DNA from: Palsa-513 sp050010595
GTDB lineage: Bacteria; Actinomycetota; Thermoleophilia; Solirubrobacterales; Solirubrobacteraceae
Assembly (NCBI GenBank): GCA_050010595.1
Contig: JBEKKS010000012.1
Coordinates: 14,875 to 78,874, forward strand
Direction of reading: 5' to 3'
Length of the DNA stretch: 64,000 nucleotides
Part shown: positions 39,735 to 48,220 of the stretch, piece by piece
Numbering within the stretch: position 1 is the first letter of the stretch
How the letters are laid out: the number at the start of each line of letters is the position of its first letter
Program-made: the position numbers and the translations under genes
The notes under the pieces: model-generated
The model's input: only the letters and a program-made list of their open reading frames with translations
Told to the model about the DNA's origin: nothing
The model's database searches: none

Positions 39735-42146
39735 ATGGCGACGACAGACCCAGAACCAGAGCCGCCGCAGGCGGCTCCGTCGGATGGCGCAGCGCCCGCT
39801 CGACTCCGGCGTCTGCGGCTCCCGCGTTGGCGTCCGCGGCTGCCTCGCCCGGGCGTTTCCCGGCTTCGCTCGGCCACCAGGCACCTCGGACTGCTGCCGG
39901 TCCTCGCGCTGTCGGGGACACTCGAATTCAACAAGCTGAGCCAGAACGGCTACGCCAACCTCTTCTACGCAGCGGCGGTCAAGTCGGACCTCCTCTCGCT
40001 GCGCAACTTCTTCTTCGTCTCGTTCGATCCCGGCGGCCTCGACAGCATCGACAAGCCGCCGCTCGCGATCTGGCTGCAAACACTGAGCGCGAAGCTGTTC
40101 GGCTTCGCGCCGCTCTCGCTGATCGTTCCCGAGGGGATCTGCGCGCTGCTCGCAGTCGCGCTCCTGTACTTCATCGTCGCGCCGCGTCTCGGCGTCATCG
40201 CCGGACTCTTGAGCGCGCTCGCGCTGGCGCTCTTCCCAGCATTCGTAGCCGTCTCGCGCGAGAACGCTGTCGACCCGCTGCTGATCCTCTTCATGGTCGC
40301 CGCGTGCGGGTCCGGCGTCAAGGCGATCGAGTCGGGGCGCACGCGCTGGCTGCTCGCGAGCGCCGTGTTCGTGGGGCTCGCCTTCAACACCAAGTCGCTT
40401 GCCGGGTTGCTGTGCGCTCCGGGCATCGGACTGGGCTACCTGGTTTGCACGCCCGCGTCCTGGCGCAAGCGGATCGCGCAGCTGGTGCTCTGCGCCGCCG
40501 TCGGGATCGCCGTTGCGGCGTCGTGGTCACTCGCAGTTGACAGTACGTCCGCATCGCAGCGGCCCTACGTCGGCGGCTCGACGAACAACAGCGAGCTGCA
40601 GCTCGAGTTCGGCTACAACGGCCTCGGGCGCGCCGGCGGGCAGGTCGGCGGGCCACCCTGCCCGGTCGTCGCCGCACCGCCTACCTCTGATGTGCCGGTG
40701 ATCCGTCCGGTCGGCCCGGCCGTCGCTGCGGCCTCGAGCGGCGCTGCGACGAGCGCCACTCCCGCCGCGGGCGCGACCGGTGCGACAGGCGTACCCGGAG
40801 TCACGGTACGAAACCCGAGCCCGGTGCCGTTCGCGAGCTGCAAGCGCGGACCGCTGCGGATCTTCGACCTCGGTCTCGGTGACCAGGCGGGATGGATGGT
40901 GCCGCTCGGCGTTGTCGGGCTGCTCGCCCTCGCGCTGACGCTCACCGGCTTGCGCAGCCGGCGTACCGCGCTGCTGGTGGTCTTCGGCGGCTGGTTCGTG
41001 ATCGAGCTCGGGTTCCTCGATTACTCGAAGGGGATCGTGCACCCCTACTACGCCTCCGCGCTTGGGCCCGGTCTGGCTGTGATGGTCGGCGCTGCCGCCT
41101 ACGCGTTCACCCGCCTCGTTGCCAGCAAGACGCTGTGGCGGATCGCCGCCGGGCTACTGCTTGCAGCGGCCGGTGCGGGCGCGACCGTCGTCGCGCAGCT
41201 CTACCTGATCCACAACCACGGCTACCCGCACTTCTGGCGCGACCCGCTGATCATCGCCTGCGCGGCCGCCTTCCTCGCCGTGGTCGTGCTGCGCCGCTGG
41301 GCACGCTGGCCGGTGGCCGTGCTGGTCGCTGTGCTGCTCGTCGCGCCCGGGATATACGCGAGCAGCGTGTGGGATGCGCCGGTCGACGGGACCTTCCCGA
41401 CCGCCGGCCCGTACAACGAAGCCGGCTGGGGCGGCATCAGCATGCCGGCGGACGAGCTCGCCGCAAACGAGGCACTCGCGCATTACATCCGCACGCACCA
41501 CCCAACCCACGACTTCCAGGTGTTGACCGAGTCCTCAGACGGTTCCTCGCCATTGATCCTGCTCGGCATACGTGCTGCAGCGATGGGCGGCTACAACACG
41601 ACCGACCCCGCGCTCAGCGGCGACGGGCTCGCGCGGCTCGTCGCCGAGCACAAGGCGCGCTACGTCGTCGTCGGTGGTCCCTACTTCCAGCGCGGCGGTA
41701 ACGGCGCCTCGGCGGCGGCGCGCCTGGTCTGTCCGCAGGTCCCGCAGGCGCTCTGGTACCCCGCCTCGCCGGTACAGGGCACGATCCACCTGGTCGACTG
41801 CGCCGGGCGCGCCGCAGCGCTGCGTCATCCCTACGCCGTCGCGCTCGCCTACCTGATCAAGCATCCGCGCACCGTCTATCCCTACGACGGCTACTTCGAG
41901 GACAACAGCGGGTTTGCGAGCACCGTGCACCTCGTCTTCGGTGGCAAGAAGGGCACGGTTACGGTGCGGATCGGCACTGACACGACACCGAAGGAGATCG
42001 CGGTCGACGTGCGACGGGCCGGACCGAAGCGGCCGGTCATGTTCGCGCTCCCGTCCGACTGGTATTTCACGATCAAGACCAGCCGCGGACTCTTTGTCGC
42101 GAATGTCTACGAGACGTTCAGCCGAGCTCGCGCAGGCGCGTCCTGA
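39735..42146 (+). CDS. GT39/ArnT-like polyprenyl-phosphate glycosyltransferase
   Basis: 803 residues. After a Pro/Arg-rich cytoplasmic tail, the first loop has NGYANLFYAAAVKSDLLSLR and FDPGGLDSIDKPPLAIWLQT, where the acidic/Lys-Pro-Pro loop (SIDKPPLAIW) is characteristic of the ArnT/PMT-like mannosyltransferase group. About eleven to thirteen membrane helices follow, with a low-complexity Ala/Gly/Thr insert near residues 310-350. The C-terminal 200 residues are extracytoplasmic. Enzymes of this type transfer a sugar from a polyprenyl-phosphate donor onto protein or glycolipid. Its 3' end overlaps the convergent MerR gene by 29 bp. Confidence 0.88.
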   Translation: MATTDPEPEPPQAAPSDGAAPARLRRLRLPRWRPRLPRPGVSRLRSATRHLGLLPVLALSGTLEFNKLSQNGYANLFYAAAVKSDLLSLRNFFFVSFDPGGLDSIDKPPLAIWLQTLSAKLFGFAPLSLIVPEGICALLAVALLYFIVAPRLGVIAGLLSALALALFPAFVAVSRENAVDPLLILFMVAACGSGVKAIESGRTRWLLASAVFVGLAFNTKSLAGLLCAPGIGLGYLVCTPASWRKRIAQLVLCAAVGIAVAASWSLAVDSTSASQRPYVGGSTNNSELQLEFGYNGLGRAGGQVGGPPCPVVAAPPTSDVPVIRPVGPAVAAASSGAATSATPAAGATGATGVPGVTVRNPSPVPFASCKRGPLRIFDLGLGDQAGWMVPLGVVGLLALALTLTGLRSRRTALLVVFGGWFVIELGFLDYSKGIVHPYYASALGPGLAVMVGAAAYAFTRLVASKTLWRIAAGLLLAAAGAGATVVAQLYLIHNHGYPHFWRDPLIIACAAAFLAVVVLRRWARWPVAVLVAVLLVAPGIYASSVWDAPVDGTFPTAGPYNEAGWGGISMPADELAANEALAHYIRTHHPTHDFQVLTESSDGSSPLILLGIRAAAMGGYNTTDPALSGDGLARLVAEHKARYVVVGGPYFQRGGNGASAAARLVCPQVPQALWYPASPVQGTIHLVDCAGRAAALRHPYAVALAYLIKHPRTVYPYDGYFEDNSGFASTVHLVFGGKKGTVTVRIGTDTTPKEIAVDVRRAGPKRPVMFALPSDWYFTIKTSRGLFVANVYETFSRARAGAS

Positions 42147-42564
42147 CTCGCTCGCGGCGGCATTCGAGGTCGGACTGCAGCGTGGCGAGCTCGCCGGCTC
42201 GACGCCCAACGAGCTGGAGCTGGCGCTCGAGATGTCCGAGCGCCTCCTCGAGCAGGCCGCGCAAGCGCTCCGGATCATCCTCCGCGGCGACGGCCTCGGC
42301 GCGCAGAGCCTTGCGTGCGGTCTCCGCCTCGACGAGCGTCTTCAGCTCCTCGAGCGAGACGCCGAGCACCGAGCGCAGGCGTATGACCTCACGTAGGTGC
42401 TCGACCTCAGCCTCGCTGTAGAGGCGGTGGCGGCCACTCGCGCGCGAGCCCTGCTCGCCGAGCAGCCCGATCTCCTCGTAGTAGCGGATCGTGCGCGGCG
42501 TCGTGCCGACAAGGCGTGCGACGTCGCCGATTCGCAATGGCGCTGCAATCCCCGCGAGCGCCAT
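42118..42564 (-). CDS. MerR-family transcriptional regulator
   Basis: 148 residues from ATG 42564, which overlaps the MFS stop (TGATG). The N-terminal MerR helix-turn-helix is typical: LRIGDVARLVGTTPRTIRYY, EEIGLLGEQGSRASGRHRLY, VEHLREVIRLRSVLGVSLEE. The C-terminal half is a coiled-coil dimerisation helix without a metal-binding Cys motif, so the effector is probably an organic compound. It is co-transcribed with the upstream MFS exporter, which it presumably controls. Confidence 0.92.
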   Translation of the reverse strand: MALAGIAAPLRIGDVARLVGTTPRTIRYYEEIGLLGEQGSRASGRHRLYSEAEVEHLREVIRLRSVLGVSLEELKTLVEAETARKALRAEAVAAEDDPERLRGLLEEALGHLERQLQLVGRRAGELATLQSDLECRRERVRTRLRELG

Positions 42565-44069
42565 CAGTCCTCGCTTGCCTCGTGCGCGGGGCGCAGCAGT
42601 GAGACGAACGCTCCGAGCAGCGCGGAGCCGGTCAGTGCCCACAGCGCCACGTGCATGTTGGCGATGAACGGCGCGAGCTTCTGCTCGCTGAGACCATGGG
42701 CGAGCCCGGAGAAGATCGCGAACAGCGTGGCGCGCGGGATCGCGGCCGTCACGATCGCCATCACGAAGGCGATTGAAAGCACCGCGCCCGTGTTCTGAAG
42801 GACGGTGCGTGCCCCGGCGGCGACGCCGCGGCGCTCTGGTCGCACGGCACCCATCATCGCCGCGCCGTTGGGGCTCATGAAGGTGCCCGATCCGACACCG
42901 ACGATCGCCAGCAGCACGGCCGCCCAAAGGTATGAGCTGTGGACCGCGAGCGTCGTCATCAGGCCGAGCCCGAGTGCGGTGATCAGCATGCCGATCGCGG
43001 CCAGTGCGCGCGAGCCGTGACGGTCGGCGTAGCTGCCGGCGATCGGCGAAGCGATCAGCATGCCGAGTGCCAGCGGAATCAGCTTGATGCCGGCTGTGAT
43101 CGGCGAGTCGCCCTCGGCGCCCTGGAAGTAGAAGACGAAGATGAACATCAACGCGAACCGCGCGAGGCCGTTGATGAAGGTCGCGGCCGCGGCGGCCGCG
43201 AAGAGGCGGCTGCGGAACAGGCCGAGGTCGAGCATCGGAGCCGCGCTGCGCTGCTCGATCACGACCCACAGTGGCAGCAGCACGGCGGCGACCGCGAGCC
43301 CGGCCAGCGCGATCGGATCGCTCCAGCCGGAGAGTCCGCCACGTGAGACGCCGAGCACGAGCCCGGTCAGGCCGACGACGAAGGTCGCGGTGCCACTGAG
43401 GTCGAGGCCCCGCACCGCGTCGGGCTTCGCCAGCTCGCGCAAGATCAGCGAGCCCCAGAGCGCGCCGGCTAGCGCGAAGGGCACGTTGAACCAGAAGACC
43501 CAAGGCCAGGAGATCTCGACGAGCGCGCCGCCTAGGACCGGTCCGATGACGAGCCCGATCGCCGCGATCATCATGTTGGCGCCCATCGCGAAGCCGAGTT
43601 GACGCGGCGGGAAGGCATCGGTGACGAGCGCGGCGGCGTTCGCGAACAGGAAGGCGGCGCCGATGCCCTGCAGGACGCGCCAGAGGATCAACTCGGTCCC
43701 ATTGGCCGCAAATCCGGCTCCCAGCGATGCCAGGCCAAAGACGAGGAAGCCGCCGACGTAGGCCCGTTTGCGTCCGAACAGGTCCGACATGCGCCCGGCG
43801 CTCAGCACGAGCACGGTCGAGGCGATCATGTAGGCGAGGATCACCCAGATCAGCGCGAGCAGGCTCGTGTGCAGGCTGCGTTCGAGGTCCGGCAGCGCGA
43901 TGATCAGCGTGCCCGAGTTGGTCGCCGCCATCAGCATGCCGAGACTCGTGCACGACAACGCCCACCAGCGGTAGTTGGGCGAGTCCGCCGCCACGCCGAT
44001 GCGGCGCGAGCGCGCGACGGGGACGGGTTGTGTCTGGCTTGACAAGGACATCTTTACGTAAACGTGCAT
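42564..44069 (-). CDS. MFS drug exporter, DHA2 (EmrB/QacA) family
   Basis: 501 residues with about 14 membrane helices. Motif A of the family is LSAGRMSDLFGRKRAYVGGF, motif C is the Gly-rich helix IAAIGLVIGPVLGGALVEIS, and the first helix has the DHA2-type MLMAATNSGTLIIALPDLER. It probably exports a toxic organic compound by proton antiport. ATG 44069 or 44051 are both possible starts; neither has a good ribosome binding site. A TTTACGTAAA palindrome lies between them. The MerR regulator follows directly. Confidence 0.92.
   Translation of the reverse strand: MHVYVKMSLSSQTQPVPVARSRRIGVAADSPNYRWWALSCTSLGMLMAATNSGTLIIALPDLERSLHTSLLALIWVILAYMIASTVLVLSAGRMSDLFGRKRAYVGGFLVFGLASLGAGFAANGTELILWRVLQGIGAAFLFANAAALVTDAFPPRQLGFAMGANMMIAAIGLVIGPVLGGALVEISWPWVFWFNVPFALAGALWGSLILRELAKPDAVRGLDLSGTATFVVGLTGLVLGVSRGGLSGWSDPIALAGLAVAAVLLPLWVVIEQRSAAPMLDLGLFRSRLFAAAAAATFINGLARFALMFIFVFYFQGAEGDSPITAGIKLIPLALGMLIASPIAGSYADRHGSRALAAIGMLITALGLGLMTTLAVHSSYLWAAVLLAIVGVGSGTFMSPNGAAMMGAVRPERRGVAAGARTVLQNTGAVLSIAFVMAIVTAAIPRATLFAIFSGLAHGLSEQKLAPFIANMHVALWALTGSALLGAFVSLLRPAHEASED
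44053..44062. promoter_or_regulatory. TTTACGTAAA palindrome at the MFS start
   Basis: A perfect 10-bp palindrome, AT-rich for this genome, sits between the two candidate MFS start codons and about 50 bp from the divergent NUDIX start. It may be part of the MerR operator. MerR sites normally lie in a promoter spacer, so this would imply that the real MFS start is the ATG at 44051 or later. Confidence 0.3.
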
Positions 44070-44113
44070 TTCAGGCTAGCAACCCGGTTGCGCCGGCCTG
44101 TCAGGCTGTGGCG

Positions 44114-44566
44114 GTGCGAGACGCCGTCCTGCGCCAGATCTACCGGCTCGGCTATTGGGTTCTCTACCTGACAGCGTTCCTGACGCGTCCGCACGCGCGT
44201 GGCGTAAAGGGCGTCATCAGCAACGGCGGCGAGGTTCTGTTCGTGCGCCATACCTACGGACCGCACGAGTGGGAGCTCCCCGGCGGTGGGCAGCGGCGTC
44301 ATGAAACCCCGCTTGAGGCGCTCGCCCGCGAGCTGCATGAAGAGCTCGGGGTGACCGTCGCCGGGGCAACCTCGCTGGGTACGTTCAGCGGCCCCCGCCA
44401 GTACCGCAACGTCGTCGTCAACTACTTCAGCGTCGAGCTCCCGAGCCGCGAAGTGAGCGCGGATCCGATCGAGATAGCCGAGGTTCGCTGGTTTGATCCC
44501 AGCGCTCCGCCAAGCCCGATCGGCTGGTACGCGAAGGAAGCGCTCGCGCGCAGCGCCACGCGATAG
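44114..44566 (+). CDS. NUDIX hydrolase with N-terminal membrane-like segment
   Basis: About 150 residues from GTG 44114 (a GTG at 44108 is also possible). The Nudix box is complete: GGQRRHETPLEALARELHEE followed by LGV, fitting Gx5Ex7REUxEExGU. Residues 8-24 (IYRLGYWVLYLTAFLTR) are hydrophobic and could associate with the membrane. The domain hydrolyses a nucleoside-diphosphate-linked compound; substrate unknown. It ends just before the thiC leader. Confidence 0.85.
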   Translation: MRDAVLRQIYRLGYWVLYLTAFLTRPHARGVKGVISNGGEVLFVRHTYGPHEWELPGGGQRRHETPLEALARELHEELGVTVAGATSLGTFSGPRQYRNVVVNYFSVELPSREVSADPIEIAEVRWFDPSAPPSPIGWYAKEALARSATR

Positions 44567-44583
44567 CCTTGCCGTGACAGTTC

Positions 44584-44670
44584 GTCTGCCGGGGAGTCCC
44601 GCAGGGGCTGAGAGGGCGCGAATGCGCGCCGACCCGTCTGACCTGATCTGGATCATGCCAGCGAAGGGAG
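44584..44670 (+). ncRNA. TPP riboswitch (THI element)
   Basis: The leader of thiC contains the conserved THI-box core: GCAGGGGCTGAGAGGGC on the pyrimidine-sensing side and GACCTGATCTGGATCATGCC with AGCGAAGGGA on the pyrophosphate side, separated by a variable GCGCGAATGCGCGC hairpin. It binds thiamine pyrophosphate and lowers expression of thiC when TPP is plentiful. The GAAGGGA at the 3' end is also the ribosome binding region, which suggests control of translation initiation. Confidence 0.95.
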
Positions 44671-44675
44671 CCACG

Positions 44676-46046
44676 ATGACCGCAGTCCGCAGCGCTTTCG
44701 AGCCCGATGCAGGGTGCCGGACGCAGATGCATCTCGCCCGTAAGGGCGTCATCTCACCGGAGATGGCGCGCGTAGCGGAGCGCGAGGAGCTGGCGCCCGA
44801 GCTCGTTCGCGACGAAGTCGCGCGGGGGCGGATGATCATCCCTGCGAACGTCAACCACGCGTCGCTCGACCCGATGGCGATCGGGCTGAAGGCGCGCGTG
44901 AAGATCAACTCCAATATCGGCAACTCGCCGACGAGCTCCTCGCTCGCCGAGGAGGTCGAGAAGCTCACCGTCTCCGAGAAGTGGGGTGCCGATACGGTCA
45001 TGGACCTTTCGACCGGCAAGCGGATCGACGAGACGCGCGCGGCGATCATCGAGGCCGCCACCGTCCCGATTGGAACCGTGCCGATCTACCAGGCGCTCGA
45101 GAAGGTCAAGAACATCGAGGACCTGACCGGCGAGCTGCTGGTCGAGAACATCGAGCATCAGGCCAAGCAGGGCGTCGACTACATGACGATCCATGCCGGT
45201 GTCCGCCTCGAGCATCTACCGCTCTGCCAGCATCGCGTTACCGGGATCGTCTCCCGCGGCGGCGGCATTCTCGCCCGCTGGATGATCGCCCACATGGCAG
45301 AGAACCCGCTGTATGACTACTTCGATGACATCCTCGAGATCTGCGCGCGCTACGACGTCTCGATCTCGCTTGGTGACGGCCTGCGTCCCGGGTCGATCGC
45401 CGATGCCTCCGACGCCGCGCAGTTCGCCGAGCTCGAGACGCTCGGTGAGCTGACGCTGCGCGCCTGGGAGCGCGACGTGCAGGTGATGATCGAAGGCCCC
45501 GGCCACATCCCGATCGACCAGCTCGAGATGAACGTGCGCAAGCAGCAGGAGATCTGCCACGAGGCGCCGTTCTACACGCTTGGGCCGCTCGTCACCGACA
45601 TCGCCCCCGGCTACGACCACATCACGAGCGCGATCGGTGCCGCGATCGTCGGCTGGCACGGCACCTCGATGCTCTGCTACGTGACCCCCAAGGAGCACCT
45701 CGGGCTGCCCGACGCGCAGGACGTCAAGCAGGGCCTGATCGCCTACCGCATCGCCGCGCACGCGGCCGACCTTGCGCGCGGCAACCGGCAGGCGGCGCAG
45801 TGGGACCGTGAGCTGTCCAAGGCGCGCTTCAGCTTCGACTGGGAGCGTCAGTTCGAGCTCGCGCTGGACCCCGGGACGGCGCGCGCGATGCACGACGAGA
45901 CCCTTGCGGACGACTATTTCAAGACAGCCGAGTTCTGCTCGATGTGCGGGCCCAAGTACTGCCCGATGCACAACTTCAAGGACGTTGACTGGGACGCGGT
46001 CCGCGGGATCGTCGCTGAGCGTAAGCGCGAGCGCGTGGCGGTTTAG
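44676..46046 (+). CDS. thiC: Phosphomethylpyrimidine synthase ThiC
   Basis: 456 residues from ATG 44676, directly after the TPP riboswitch. Radical-SAM enzyme making HMP-phosphate from aminoimidazole ribotide. Seen: IPANVNHASLDPMAIGLKAR, KINSNIGNSPTSSSLAEEVE, DLSTGKRIDETRAAII, LGDGLRPGSIADASDAAQ, MIEGPGHIPIDQLEMNV and the C-terminal 4Fe-4S motif FCSMCGPKYCPM (CxxCxxxxC). It lacks the long N-terminal domain of larger ThiC proteins. No other thi gene is near. The next gene starts 5 bp later. Confidence 0.97.
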   Translation: MTAVRSAFEPDAGCRTQMHLARKGVISPEMARVAEREELAPELVRDEVARGRMIIPANVNHASLDPMAIGLKARVKINSNIGNSPTSSSLAEEVEKLTVSEKWGADTVMDLSTGKRIDETRAAIIEAATVPIGTVPIYQALEKVKNIEDLTGELLVENIEHQAKQGVDYMTIHAGVRLEHLPLCQHRVTGIVSRGGGILARWMIAHMAENPLYDYFDDILEICARYDVSISLGDGLRPGSIADASDAAQFAELETLGELTLRAWERDVQVMIEGPGHIPIDQLEMNVRKQQEICHEAPFYTLGPLVTDIAPGYDHITSAIGAAIVGWHGTSMLCYVTPKEHLGLPDAQDVKQGLIAYRIAAHAADLARGNRQAAQWDRELSKARFSFDWERQFELALDPGTARAMHDETLADDYFKTAEFCSMCGPKYCPMHNFKDVDWDAVRGIVAERKRERVAV

Positions 46047-46051
46047 CCCGG

Positions 46052-47209
46052 TTGGAGGTAACGCCCGCTGTCCGCGAGCGTCTGCTTGACGCGTGGCGCG
46101 ACGAGGTTCGCGCGACGATCGTCTACAACCTGATCGCCGACCGCGAGGTCGACTCGCGGCGTGCTGCCGTGCTGCGTCGGCTCGCCGAGGTCGAGACGAG
46201 TCATCGTGATCGGCTCGAGGCGCGGATGCGCGAGGTCGGCCTTGCGATTCCCGACGCGCGCTCGGTCGCGCTTGGGCCCTGGCAGCGCCTGCAGGCGCGG
46301 ATCGCGCCCGTGCCGCGGCTGATCGCGCGCCAGGAAGCGATGGAGTTGGAGATCGCGGCGCAGATCGAGGACGCGCCCACGGGTGATGCAGCGACCGACG
46401 CGCTGCTCGAGCAGATCAAAGTGGAGGAGGAGGAGCACACGGTCGCGCTCGGGCAGCTGCGCGAAGGCCAGCCGTTGGCGCCGGCGAGCGACGGCGAGGT
46501 TGCCGACGCGCGCCTGCATCGGATCCTCGGGCGCGAGCGCTGGCATCGCTCCGCGAGCGGCTGGATCCCGGGGGCGATCTACGGGGCGAATGACGGCCTC
46601 GCCGCCGTCTTCGGGATCGTCGCCGGCGTCTCTGGCGCGACCGGCGGCTCGCACGTGGTCCTCACCGCCGGTCTCTTCGGTGCCATCGCGTCGGCGCTCT
46701 CGATGGCGACCGGGGCGTTCCTCGCTGAGCGCTCGACCAACGAGGTCGCTGCAGCGAACCTCGCGCGCGAGCGCGAGGAGATCGAGCGCCACCCCGAGGA
46801 GGAGAAGGAGGAGCTCGCGCTGTTCTACCAGCTCAAGGGCCTGACCGCGGCTGAGGCGCACCAGGTGGTCGAGCGGATCGCGGAGAATCCCGACCAGCTC
46901 TTCCGCGCGATCGCGACGGAGGAGTTCGGCAGCGCCGACGCGCAGCAGGGCAACCCGGTCCAGGCGGCGCTCGCCGGCGGGATCTCGACGGCGCTCGGAG
47001 CGATCATCCCGGTGATCCCCTTCTTCTGGCTGCGCGGCTACACCGGGATCGCTGTTGCCGCCGGTGTCTCGCTCATCGCGCACTTTGGCGTCGGCGCGGC
47101 AAAGTCGATCTTCACGCTGCGCAGCGTCTGGTCGGCTGGCTTTGAGATGACCCTCGCCGGCATCATCGTCGGCGGTGCCACCTACCTCGCGGGTCTTGCG
47201 ATCGGCTAA
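46052..47209 (+). CDS. Rubrerythrin/ferritin-like domain fused to VIT1/CCC1 transporter (MbfA-like)
   Basis: 385 residues. Residues 1-145 form a ferritin-like helical bundle with ExxH-type ligands (LRRLAEVETSHRDRLEARM, and IKVEEEEHTVALGQL). Residues 165-385 are a VIT1/CCC1 domain: SGWIPGAIYGANDGLAAVFG, SMATGAFLAERSTNEVAAAN and several membrane helices. The architecture is that of membrane-bound ferritin A, which exports iron or manganese. The start is uncertain: a TTG at 46052 is the only in-frame option near the N-terminus and itself overlaps a GGAGG. It is 5 bp behind thiC and so probably under the TPP riboswitch transcript. Confidence 0.9.
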   Translation: MEVTPAVRERLLDAWRDEVRATIVYNLIADREVDSRRAAVLRRLAEVETSHRDRLEARMREVGLAIPDARSVALGPWQRLQARIAPVPRLIARQEAMELEIAAQIEDAPTGDAATDALLEQIKVEEEEHTVALGQLREGQPLAPASDGEVADARLHRILGRERWHRSASGWIPGAIYGANDGLAAVFGIVAGVSGATGGSHVVLTAGLFGAIASALSMATGAFLAERSTNEVAAANLAREREEIERHPEEEKEELALFYQLKGLTAAEAHQVVERIAENPDQLFRAIATEEFGSADAQQGNPVQAALAGGISTALGAIIPVIPFFWLRGYTGIAVAAGVSLIAHFGVGAAKSIFTLRSVWSAGFEMTLAGIIVGGATYLAGLAIG

Positions 47210-48156
47210 GGGATCAGCACGGCCGAGCCACTGAACTCGCCTTCGCGCAGATCGCGCAGCGCTTCGTTGGCGGACTCGAGCGGGTAGGTCGTGACGTGGG
47301 TGCGAACGCCGGCCTTGGTCGCAAGCGCGAGGAACTCGTGGCCATCGGCGCGCGTGAGGTTTGCGACCGAGCGCACGATCCGCTCACCCCAGAGGATCTC
47401 GTACGGGAAGGCCGGGATGTCGGTCATGAAGATGCCGCCGCAGACGACGCTGCCGCCGGCGCGTACGGCACGCAGGGCGAGCGGCACGAGCGGCCCGACC
47501 GGGGCGAAGATCACAGCTGCGTCGAGCGGAACCGGGGGCGGCTCCTCCGAGCTACCCGCCCAGACGGCGCCGAGCTCGCGCGCGAAGGCCTGCGTGCGCC
47601 CATCGCCCTGACGCGTGAACGCGTAGACCTCGCGGCCCTGCCAGACGGCAACCTGCGTGAGGATGTGGGCGGCGCTGCCGAAGCCGTAGAAGCCGACACG
47701 CAGTGCATCCTCGCCCGCGAGGCGTAGCGCGCGGTAGCCGATCAGCCCGGCGCACAGCAGCGGCGCCACCTGCTCGTCTGGATCGTCGCCCGGGATCGGC
47801 AGGCAGAAGCGCTCGTCCGCGACCATGTACTCGGCGTAGCCGCCGTCGATGTCGGCGCCCGTGAAGCGAGCGTGCTCGCAGAGGTTCTCGCGGCCGGCGG
47901 TGCACTGCGGGCAGGTCCCGTCGGTCCAGCCGAGCCAGGGAACGCCGACGCGGCGGCCGTCCTTGACGGACGTCGCGACAGCTTGATGGCCGAGGACGCG
48001 TGGGGGATTGTGGACCGGAACCTCGCCGTCTACGAGGTGAAGATCCGTGCGGCAGACCCCGCAGGCGTGCACGCGCAACAGCAACTGGCCCGGGCCGGGA
48101 TCGGGCGTTGGCAGCTCCACCGCCCGCAGCGGTGCGCCGACCGACTCGAAGACCAT
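47206..48156 (-). CDS. Zinc-type alcohol dehydrogenase family protein with altered metal sites
   Basis: 316 residues of the MDR/zinc ADH family: VHACGVCRTDLHLVDGEVP, RVLGHQAVAT, RVGVPWLGWTDGTCPQCTAG, LRVGFYGFGSAAHILTQVAV and DIPAFPYEILWGERIVRSVA. Three deviations are visible. The catalytic-zinc GHE is GHQ. The loop between GHQ and RVGVPW is about ten residues shorter than usual. The structural-zinc set has Asp in place of its first Cys (TDGTCPQC instead of TCGxCxxC). Activity may differ from ordinary ADHs. Overlaps the convergent MbfA-like gene by 4 bp and is divergent from a methyltransferase. Confidence 0.85.
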   Translation of the reverse strand: MVFESVGAPLRAVELPTPDPGPGQLLLRVHACGVCRTDLHLVDGEVPVHNPPRVLGHQAVATSVKDGRRVGVPWLGWTDGTCPQCTAGRENLCEHARFTGADIDGGYAEYMVADERFCLPIPGDDPDEQVAPLLCAGLIGYRALRLAGEDALRVGFYGFGSAAHILTQVAVWQGREVYAFTRQGDGRTQAFARELGAVWAGSSEEPPPVPLDAAVIFAPVGPLVPLALRAVRAGGSVVCGGIFMTDIPAFPYEILWGERIVRSVANLTRADGHEFLALATKAGVRTHVTTYPLESANEALRDLREGEFSGSAVLIP

Positions 48157-48220
48157 CGCGCGCAGGGTCGTCTCAGTGGGGTCGGGGGTGGAGTGGGGTC
48201 ACTGCTCTATCGTTGCGCAA

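Noticed and set aside
42565..43965. Upstream extension of the MerR frame through the MFS gene
   Set aside because: Arg-rich shadow of the transporter; the MerR domain starts cleanly at ATG 42564.
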